From Siniperca chuatsi (taxonomy: Eukaryota > Chordata > Actinopteri > Centrarchiformes > Sinipercidae), in NCBI RefSeq assembly GCF_020085105.1, contig NC_058053.1:17940388-18004387 (forward strand): a stretch of DNA of 64,000 bases, in the 5' to 3' direction. Shown one piece after another: positions 45,962 to 56,400 of the stretch. Under the pieces are notes generated by a model. That model was not told the DNA's origin, made no database searches, and saw only the letters and a program-made list of their open reading frames with translations. Position 1 is the first letter of the stretch; each line of letters starts with the position of its first letter. Made by a program: the position numbers and the translations under genes.

Positions 45962-46274
45962 TTTTGATTATACTTACATACCATACACAAGTACAGCAGA
46001 AACGATTAGTCGATTAACAGAAAATTAATTGCCAACTATTTTGATTGTTGAAGACATTTTTCAGGCAAAAACATTTCATGGCTCATTATTTTCTGAATTT
46101 TTACAAACCAAACAATCAATTGATTAAAGGAGAAAATAATCAGCAGATTAATCCATAATCATTAGTTGCAGTCCGATACAAAACAGTTCAAAATGAGCTC
46201 CACCTCAACCAACTACAACAGTAAAATCTTGCTTTTACATTAATGCATGATGATGAGTGATAATAATAATGATA

Positions 46275-46354
<80 letters not shown>

Positions 46355-46510
46355 CAAATGATGTGTGTGTGTGTGTAATACTTTAAGTACATTTTGATTA
46401 TACTTACATACCTTTACTTAAGTAAGATTTTCAATGCAGGACTTTTACTTGTAATGGAGTGTTTTTACAATGTGGTATTAGTACTTTTACTTAAGTAAAG
46501 GATCTGAATA
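45725..46510 (+). repeat. Two further tandem copies of the MITE/(AT)n cassette
   Basis: Copy B (45740-45980) and copy C (45983-46510) repeat 44114-44600 in the same orientation, including AGTTGCAGTCCGATACAAAA, CAGTTCAAAATGAG, the (AT)n runs at 45903-45956 and 46276-46350, and the end TTTACTTAAGTAAAGGATCT. B joins C at CTTACATACC / ATACACAAGTACAGCAG, a joint not present in copy A. Confidence 0.85.
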
Positions 46511-47424
46511 TTTATTTTTGAGTATAATTCAGTTAAAGTCACTTGTGAGAGAGTTTTGAAGCAGAAGTTTACTATCTCTACCCTTCAGAGCACATGACTC
46601 CCATGCTTATGTCCAGTCAAAGTGTCTGAACAGCAACTTAACACCACTAACTGCACTTCATGTTTACTCATCCTGATCTTTGCCTCCTGTTGGTTTCCCC
46701 AACAAAGCAAGGTCCACGGGGTCATCTCAAGAAATAAACTTTTTCTATTACATGTTTTATACTGAAGTCGCATGTGTGGGTGACCTAAATAAGATGTTTG
46801 TCAAGGCCTTACTTACTGCTTTATTTTATGCTGGAATAAAATATTAATAAAATAGTCGTTAAATATTTAACTGCAAAGTAGTAATTCCTTTTTGATACCT
46901 TTTTGATGCTAAAATTGACTAGATGTGGCTCAGCCCTACCTATAATTTTCCACCAGCTGCCACTGGCTAAAAGCTCATTTATATTTGTTCACTCTTCTGA
47001 CAGTGACAGCTGAAGCACAGCCGTCTTAAGAGTACAACTGTTCTTTATTTTATTTCTTTGTACTAGATTTGTTATCAGATGTTAGCAGACTATATACAAT
47101 AGGTAGGGAGATAAAGTATCTGTCAAAGACATCAGAGAGATGCAGTTTTGGAGGTTAATGAAGGTGACTCCTGGTCTTGTTTTATTTTAAATGGGCTAAA
47201 CCAGAAGACACAACAGTCTTCTTCACAGCGGACATTTTGAATTGTCATAACAGGGAAAAGTACAGTTGTTGCTAATCACATTAACGATGGCTCTGTTGTA
47301 TTTAAGTGTCCCGGTAAGTCATGACAGTGTGTCAGTGAGCCAGCGTGCACAACACCAGGATCCTGAAACTGAAGCAGCTAAATGGAATTCAGCCGTCATT
47401 GATTGTATTACTTAAACCTGTGAC

Positions 47425-47895
47425 GTGTTTAAATCGATTAGTTTATTAACAGAAGATAATCGGCAACTATTTTACTAATAGTAAAGTACTAATGGTCTCG
47501 AGCTGCTTACTTAAAAAGCAGGTCAAGACGCATTTGTTTAGACTTGCTTTTGTTTATTTTTGTTTTGCCTTTTAGCTGGATGTCTGCATTTAATGTCTAT
47601 TGCTGTCTCATATGCTTTTTTGTGACGTCTGCTCTTGAAAAGTGCTATATAAATACACTTATTATTGTTATTATTATAAATCAGAATCATCTTTAAGCAA
47701 AAAAAAATGCCAAAAACTCACCTGTTCCAGCTTCTCATATGTGCATATTTGCTGCTTTTCTCAGTCTTCTGATATTAAGCTTAATACCTGTGGGCTATGA
47801 ACTGTTGGTCAAATAAAACAGAGGGGCATTTTTATACGTTTAATAATTGACATTAATTGATCATGAAAATAATAATAATTAGTGCAGAGCTACTT
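47425..47895. mobile_element. MITE of the TAGGGCTG(C/T)AAC family split by an L2-like tail
   Basis: Left part AATCGATTAGTTTATTAACA then GAAGATAATCGGCAACTATT; right part ATCATCTTTAAGCAAAAAAA, CCAGCTTCTCATATGTGC, TGAACTGTTGGTCAAATAAA and AATTAGTGCAGAGCTA. The intervening 47472-47685 is a LINE end. Confidence 0.6.
47472..47685 (+). mobile_element. L2-like LINE 3' end
   Basis: Encodes a short tail of the L2 type (LLKKQVKTHLFRLAF-like reading of 47504-47550) and ends GAAAAGTGCTATATAAATAC then (TTA)n. Different subfamily from the 1.5-kb and 33-kb copies. Confidence 0.6.
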
Positions 47896-48384
47896 TTATT
47901 TTGCCTCATTCTTTTCAACACCAGTGAGGAAATGTGAGTCGTCATTAAAAGCTGCTGGATGCTTATTGTATCCGGTTAATAATTTAGCTTCAATGTAATT
48001 TAACATCATTTAGCAGATTGGACAAAAGGAAGCACATCCGGACAAACATCCTATCGAATAATTTATAGTCTAATATCCTATTGGTCAGTTCGTAGTTATA
48101 CAGTTTTTAAATGTTATATTAATTCGCAAAATTAATTCACATTTTTAATTGCGACATTTATAAAAAAAAATGTTTTGTCACAGACCTAACCTGATGAAAG
48201 TGATAAATAACAATGTAATAACCTGTAACGTGTCCATCTCTGCTAAATCTGACAGCCTCGACAGATATCACGTCTGGTTAGTCCTCATTTATATTAGCCA
48301 ACTTTAAATACAATATAAGATACATGTAGGCTAAATCAAGAAAAACGCGATGTTACTGTCTGCCTTTAAGTGCCGGGCACTCAC

Positions 48385-48420
48385 CTGTCCGTCAGACAAG
48401 ACACCGATGTGAGAGAGAGA
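48385..48420 (-). other. cbs: cbs non-coding first exon (5' UTR)
   Basis: On the minus strand the sequence downstream of a TATA box leads to CTGACGGACAG followed by GTGAGTGCC, a strong donor. Spliced to the acceptor at 42782 it would give a 5' UTR with an intron of about 5.6 kb. The 5' limit (about 48420) is estimated from the TATA position. Confidence 0.6.
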
Positions 48421-48445
48421 GATGCAGGACGGAGGGGCCGAGGGG

Positions 48446-48453
48446 TTTTTATA
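48446..48453 (-). promoter_or_regulatory. cbs: TATA box of cbs
   Basis: TATAAAAA on the minus strand, about 30 bases upstream of the estimated start and directly followed by GC-rich sequence (CCCCTCGGCCCCTCCG). Confidence 0.55.
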
Positions 48454-48455
48454 GG

Positions 48456-50120
48456 TAGGCAGGTAAAGGACCAGCATGCACCTGGGAGTCTTTTTACCAG
48501 GACAGAGGCAGCAGGAGACATGATTTCTTTGATCTTTGTTAACTTGCTTTCTGTATGGACAGTGGACTTCTTTTGCCTGCTTACAGCTCATTACTGCACA
48601 CATATCTGTGGACTTTAGATTTCAAGTTTGTTTGATTTTGAACTGATATGTTTTGTATGGAAACTCTTTATCGGCAGCTGTAAGATAAATGCAGTGGAGT
48701 AAAACACAATATTTACCTTGCACAGGGGTAGAAAAGTCAAATGTACTTAAGTAAATGTACTTCATTACTTGGTCACAGTCTCTTAATGGTACAAAACGCC
48801 CACATCCACAGCGCACAGTTCTGCTATTGGCTTCAGCACCCAATATAACGTCAGGGTCTAACCAGGACAGTACGAGCCCTAACTCAACCTTTTTATCTTA
48901 GTCACATGGGTTGCTCCCATTCGTACCCTCCTTAAAGATCCCTCTGCTATGCTACAGAAGGTCAGAGTTACTGTAATTCCTTTTAAAGCTGCATTTGGTG
49001 TGTATAAAAAAACAACTGATAATAGACCTTTGATTAAAAGGAAATAAGGAGAAAACAATCTGTTATTAGATGTGTGCCAGTCTTTGGTTTGAGCAGCTAC
49101 AGTCAACCGCTAGTGCTCATTGATAATTATAGCGACTATTAGGCCATAAAAAACTACTGTATAAAGCACTTATGAGGGAGGATCAGACACAATTAATCCA
49201 GACTCATAACTACAATTTCCAAATACACAAAGAATGTCCTGCGTGAAAAGGAAATGTTTAACCACCTGTGCAAATTTCAACTAAAACAATAAGCTCTTTA
49301 TTATCGTTTATTGGGGCTTTATTGTAACTTAATTTGCTTTTTATCTGTCCACATGCTGGTAAGATGATCAACCCTTCACACTTATTTAAATACTAATTTA
49401 GTTATCACTAAATTACAATTTACAAGTCTATTTTAGCACTGTTGTCTCACTTTCATATATTAGTGTTTATGTATATTCATGTATTTGAATGATTCAGTTT
49501 TTAGATTATTTATTAGATTGTATATTAGTCTGTATTAACCACCATAAACAGGGGAGAATTATCTAATTTCTGCCGTACATCTCTGACATGTGAAACCTTG
49601 AATCACATGAGGCAGTATAAACCTGTATGGAAAAGTGAAACAAACACTGTCCCTTCAGGAGATGTGTAAAGTAACAACTGTAGCTGCAGACAATCCATGC
49701 TTGTTCAGTGTAAGTGAACAAGAATAGGGCGGTTTTGTGCTTGTGCTGATTTTATGTTTGAACCTACTCTGGCAAGTGTGATTTGTTCACAAAAAATATA
49801 TCTGGTGCTTTTCAAAACTGCTAAGACCAACAGAAATGAATCTTTTAGCTGCCTTCTGTGAGGTTAGAGTCCATGAACGCTGTGTTATCTGTATCCGATG
49901 AAGTTATCAGGATGTTCATATGAAAAAGTGACCTCTGAGCACTGAAATGAGGTGAATAACAAACTACACTTTAGGTTTAATAATAGTCAGTGTGTACATT
50001 TACTTCTTACTGTATACCACCAGAAGCAGGCAGGTCAAGTATAACAAAAGTGCTGCCATCATAACAAGGAGATTTATGCTATGTAATATTCATGAATCAG
50101 TCACAGTAAGTAAAAATGTT
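48456..50120. other. Intergenic DNA between cbs and u2af1
   Basis: About 1.7 kb. Contains a fragment of the CAGTGGTGGAA repeat near 48680-48780 (AAATGTACTTAAGTAAATGT) and otherwise AT-rich non-coding sequence. Confidence 0.5.
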
Positions 50121-50123
50121 CAA

Positions 50124-50129
50124 TTTAAT
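50124..50129 (-). promoter_or_regulatory. u2af1: Candidate u2af1 polyadenylation signal ATTAAA
   Basis: ATTAAA on the minus strand 182 bases past the stop codon; a common variant signal. No AATAAA lies closer than about 1 kb, so this is the best nearby candidate. Confidence 0.4.
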
Positions 50130-50310
50130 GAGGTGAAAGTCATTTTCAGAAATCAAGACAAAACAACTCCATCAATGCTGTCACAGCTTCAAACTCAGGT
50201 ACCTTTCTATTAGGCCTAGAATAGATCTGGAAGGGTACAAACTTAAAAAAAAGAAAAAAAGACTTGGGATGGATACAGGGAGGGAAAGACAAGTAGTCAT
50301 GGCTTGTGGT

Positions 50311-50434
50311 TCAGAATCGTCCTGAACGCTCTCTGTCTCTGGAGCGACGTCTCTCGTGGTCACGGCCACCTCCTCGACCTCTGTCCCTTGAGCGGGATCG
50401 CCTCTCTCTCGATCGAGACCGAGACCTATGGCGG
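50311..50434 (-). CDS. u2af1: u2af1 coding exon 8 (RS domain, stop)
   Basis: Acceptor CTTCCACAG. Reads [20 protein letters not shown] then [20 protein letters not shown] and TGA at 50313-50311. RS/RD repeats with a very short glycine run. Confidence 0.95.
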
Positions 50435-53400
50435 CTGTGGAAGTGAAGAAGGAGAAATTATGAATTGCTATAAAAACAACTACACAGGCAGGTTTACTCA
50501 AGTGCCTGAATGAGAAGTAATGGATAAGTTTGTACCCCTTCCTCCGACGCCCATAGAGCTCTCTCCTCAGTTCACGTGAGATGGGCTTCAGATGCATGAA
50601 GTTGCAGAAGCCACCACGAGTGCATTCCCTATGGAGAGAGGGCAACAGTTAGAGCAGAGAAAAATAAGACCGCATGGCAGACGAATCACATCGGAGGTGT
50701 CAAGGTCTTTTCAGACGGTAAGCGACACTCCGCCTGCGTACCTGCAGGCTCTCACTGCGCTCCTTGTGAATAGACAAGCAGACAAGTGCTCCACAAGTAA
50801 ACGGCAGGCGCTCTATGTGTGGTAACCATGGAAATGGCTTCTGTGCACTACTGTATCCCTGCCGGTACAACTGTATTTTTTTTATAGGCTATAGCAAGAT
50901 ATTAAAATATCTAATAGAAAATATTGAAAGAGTCTATAACTAAATAACATAAGTACTAAACTTTCAAATTAGTTCAGTTAGTAAGTTTCTTAGTGAGCTG
51001 AGTTTAGTTCAGAGTACGCTAGCTAGTTGTCATTAGATTAAAGAAAGGTCATTATAGGTACATTCTATCCTGACTTCAAGACAGGAGCATTGTGAATACT
51101 CTGCACTGCGCATTGTGTAAAAAAAAAAAAAAAAAAGTTCAAGACAATTCAACTATGGCATCGGCGTGTGCATGAGACAAGGACAGTTTGCCCGCTCCTC
51201 CCTACCTGCCCCCTCACTGAAAATGAATTACTAGGTGTGCCAATCGCTCCCTGTCTGAAAAACCATTAGACTGTCAATGAATGAACAAGTTTCACACAGT
51301 GCCTGCAACAGACAAGCTTATGTATGCTGATGTGGAAAGATAATAACCGATACTGTTAACAACAGAGACTTTGAACAAAAGCTTTAGGTCGGAACCTATA
51401 AATCGCTGAAGATATGATAACAGGCAGCCCAGAGTGGACAGTAAATAGTGCTGTATAACATGTACACCCGGTGCGTGCTACAAAATAATATTAAAAACAA
51501 TAAAATAATTCATATTAGACATATGTTTTTGATTACACAAAAAACTTCTCATTTTAAAACAATTATAAATCACATGGATGAAAGTTAGTGTGAGAAAGTA
51601 CTCCCCTACCAACAGGACAGCTGTGCCACAGACAAATATCAATATTTTACTTATATTTTTAACTTTATCTGTGTGAAATAAATTCACAGACTGACAAGCT
51701 GCTGCTAAGCTCCATGTCCAGAAAGCCCAATTAATTGATTAAAATATTAATGTGATCTACTAAAATATAACTGAGGGATTCAGTTATACGCTTAACTGCT
51801 ATCTAGCTACATCGTGGAGGGGTGGGGCGCCCTGGTTGCCTAGGTGTTCAAGCGCTGACCATGAACAGGAAAGTCCCTGGTTCACATCCTTAGTTCATGT
51901 CACTCCCCATCTCTCTCCCCCCTCATTTCCTGTCATCTACCTACTGTCGCTGTCAAATAAAGGCAAAAAATCCAACAACATACAGGGCTGGAAAAACGCA
52001 GGCAGCTATATCATTTGTTGACCAACAGACTCAACACTTTATGGGGGACAATTGGGCACAGGGAGGTTGTAGTGACTGTACGTTTTATATTTTAAAAGGG
52101 GTCATTGTTGCAATAGTGCGCTCTGGCTCAACCCTGAATGGGCATGTCCTACAGTTGTATGTAAAAACTGTGTGGAACATCCTCCTTGGATCTTGCAAAA
52201 GAATGAATGCCTGAGTGTTTCAAAGAGTGCATTGTTTCTTCTGGCTCTTTATTCAGGTCTCTTAACCCTTCCTACCCACAATCTATTAGTGGTTTATTAT
52301 TGATTATTCTCTTCACATCGATCCTATCACGTAGCACTCACCCCATTTCATATTGGCGACAGCAGGCTTCTCTGAAGTCTGTGACTGGAGAGAGCTCAGC
52401 ATGGATGGGCTGTCCATTAAACCACCGATTATTCAGGTCTATCACGGCCTTCTCGGCATCCTCTTCATAACGGAACTACAAAGGACCATCAAGGGACAGA
52501 CAGAATGTAGTTAAAGGGAAAATTCACCGGCTCAGGATCCAAGCTATAAAACCATGGCATTACAGTAGTGGTAGCATATGCAGCTTTTAGACCTGACACC
52601 CACCTTCACATACACATTTCCTACTAGGTGGTCTCCGAGGTTGTCACATACGTTCATTTCCTCCACCTCTCCATACTTTTCTTCCATCTCTGTGAAGACC
52701 TCCTGCGAGTATGGGAGAGAAAAATGGATTGTGACGTTATGTATTTTATTGCTAATTGCAATCCTGAGTTATAATCCATTAAAAGGAATGGTTTGACATT
52801 TTGGGAATCCCTTTGTGGTGGAGAGTTAGATGAGAAGATTGATACCACTCTCTTAACTGTAGGGTAAATATGAAGGTACTGCCAGCAGCTGGTTAGCTTA
52901 CTTTAGCACAAAGACTGGAAACAGGGGGAAAACAGCTAGCTTGGCTCTGTCAAATGGTACGAAAATCCACCTACCAGCACCTCTAAACATTACTTTTACA
53001 TTTTATCTCTTTTTCTTTAATTCATACAAAAAACGAAGAGTTCAAACGACAATTTGCAGCTTTACAGGGAGTTATATACCGGATATTTCTTGTCTGGGAC
53101 CAGTAACTTTCTGGAGTCTCTGCTGGTTGCCTGGCAACTCTTGTTTTTTTACACTTCAGTTTTTGTACTCATTAAATAAACAAGAGCTTCAGAGGTGCTG
53201 GTAGGCAGATTTTAGTACTGTTGGACAGTTCACATTTACTGTACAGGTATGCAAGTGGTATCAATCTTCTCATCTAACTCCACAAGAAAGCAAATAAGCG
53301 TATTTCCAAAAATGTCAAAACTAAATTAATTCAATTATTAATTAATTAAACTAATCCTTTAACTATGTACTAACACCTTCAACTTTTTAGAAGCTTTTGT

Positions 53401-56400
53401 GACATGTATTATTCAATGGACACATCACAAACTTAAAAACATCCAGAAACACAAAAATGAACAATGTATTTTGTGTTTAGATTTTTTTTTTTGATGACTG
53501 AGGTCAAAGACCAGCAAGACTATCACATATGTTCTGAGCAATGTGTAAACAATGCCATGTAATTAATGCTTAAAGTTTGAATGTGGAACAACAAGTCCAC
53601 TATATTAACTGTTAAGTAATAGTCAGGTGCTGATAAGCTATACACTGCAATAATATATGTCAGGTCAGTGTCATTACACACCGTTCAGTACTTTGCAAAA
53701 TAATTTTATTGATCTGATGACTGATCTTGACTGACTAACCCTTATCTGACTGTTTCTGCCACCTTATGACTGCTACTCCCCTGAATCTTTTTAGGCCTAC
53801 ATTTAGATAAAACTAAATAAAATTTTGTTTATTCACGTGTGCAAAATAGCACCACTGCCTGATGGGATTCCCTGATGTTTTAAAACAAAGTATTAATGAG
53901 AATTTGTTAAATGGCCCAATTATCATGATGTTATCAACAGCTACTTACTATATACAGTTTTAGCTGATTATGAAGGATTCTTAAATTCTTTTCCTCAAAA
54001 GAAGTTAAAGAAAATGTACCAGCGGCAAAGTGGTATGGTCAAGGTTTGAGGCAGAGCCGCACTACATGAGACAATATTCAGAATGGCATTAGTTACCTCA
54101 AAGAACTCGTCATAGTGCTCCTGCATCTCCATGTCACTGATGGCACCTAGTGGTAATAGGAGAATGATGACAGGAAAAACAAAACAACTAAACATGGATA
54201 TAATTTATGATTTCTGCAATAAATTCTGTGTTACACAAACTGAGACAAACAAATGCTGGACATGAGGTGCTGTTTTCAGGAGGGTGAATGACTGGACTGA
54301 GTGGCATGAGGGCAGGTAGGCGGAGCTTGTACAGCCTGTACAGTTGAAACCAGACCAACATGACAAGGGTGCCACATGGCGCTGATGCCTCAAAACTGGC
54401 TGTTTAGGGACCGATCAATGGTCAGTTCAAATGCAGCTTAATCCCTGCTTTCAGTAGGCAACATTTAAATACATTAGAGAGACGTCGGATGAGACTCCTT
54501 CCAGGTTACAGTCTACTTATTTTATGTTGCCCTCTACAGCGCCAGCCTGCTCGTCACTACCTGTAATCACATCATGCAAGGTATTTGACTGCTCTCATAG
54601 AAAATGAACAGGAGACAGCAGCTATGCCTGTTTCACCAGGTTCAATCTGGCTGTACCTATATGCCACTGTTATATGTAGACCTTTTTCATGCAACTTAGT
54701 TTGCATTAAATTGTTGCTTTAAGTTAATTGAACTGCATTTCTGGCAGCTACTCAAAATGCTGATGTCACATCATAGGACTACTACTTGGGTACTACCTGG
54801 ACAAGTCTCAAAGATCAGTGGCCTAAAATTCACTTAACTCTATCGTAACAATATTGATAAGATTCCAGTACTAGTTTCTGCTTTTCCTAGACAAATTCTT
54901 TTACTCAGTAATTTATAGGGTGAAGGAGAGGAGCAGCACACAGAAGTGTTGGAGAGGTGCCGACCACGACAAAAGTACAGGTGTGGAAGAGAAGAGAAAT
55001 GGTCGCACTTTCGTTGTCACAATGCAGAAAATACTTTAATAATAAAGACTCCTGACGTTTTGAAATAAAAGTCTTCTGACCCCACAAATGTTTCTTTTGG
55101 AACAATTGTTACATACCAAATAAAAATAAGACCTTGCTTTTCCAGCATTGGTTTGAAGACAAAATCCTATTGGTGAGTCAACTTTTCAACAGTGAGGGTT
55201 TTGACTAACATATGTTCAATTCATTAATAAATTTGGCCTCCCTATTACACCTAAAGAATACTCAGCACATCTCTATTATCTCTTACAGTGCATATAGAAA
55301 AGCTGTGAAAATGTATATTATCTGTATGTCTGTTGGTGTTTTTATTTAAATGCATGCTGAAAATGTAGCCTACCCCATAGTTTTACTTCATTACGGTTGT
55401 TTGTTTGTTTGTATGTTCTGTCTGTGTAAATTCACTGGTACTCTAAGTTCCTGACTATTCTACGTGTTGTTGTACACTTCTGTATGCTTGTTCTGTGTTT
55501 ACCAATAAAGACTTTGTGGATAACCCAATACTTACCGTAGTCTGATCAGTTGACAACATAAACAATAATAGATGGACAGCTTGTGACATAGGAATAAGAA
55601 AAATAAAATCCTGTGAGTATTAAAGATCTGTGGATTACGAATTGATGTATAATTATTGCTATATTCAGGTACTTGACAGAATTCCCATATGTATGTAAAA
55701 TTAACTTAGCAGTGGACACTTGCTGACATTGTCTTAATTGTGACATGATTGGTGACACATTGCTTTATGTTTAATAAACCAATCGCTGGTAAATAAACAT
55801 TTTTACCAGAATGATTACAACTTTCCTGTGCAGTTTTACGCTGTTATGCCTGTTTAAAACTCTACTGCTGCCTACATAGGGGTGATGGGAGACAGAGAAA
55901 ACATGGGTGTATGATCAGAGAAAAGAGAAGTCTTACAGGTCAGACCATCAGCAGACTGGGCACTGTTTTGAGGGTTCCGGTAAATGTTCAGGAGAGCAAT
56001 CGTCTGAAACACAAAAATGTGGATAATTTGTTTTGATTAGGGCTGGGTATCGAATCTCAGTGCTTTTTTGATAGTGACCAAAATGTGTCAATTGCACAGA
56101 TAATCAAAAACTGTCAAATTCCAATAATTATAATAAAATAACTTAGATTGTAAAGTACACTATTCAGATTTCAAATTCAACCAGACAACACACAGAAAAA
56201 TAATCCATATTATTTTTTCGTATATTCGTATACCGTCTATTGATCCTATTGTTTGAGTACAAAACTATCTCAAACTCACTGATTCAAAAGTAAGGCAAAC
56301 AATCAAGATACTAAATATGTATCTTGTGCATTTTCACACCTGAGTGAAGCCATGGGGCCAGTGCTTAAAAACACTGTATTGATTGAAGGTTTTGTCTATA

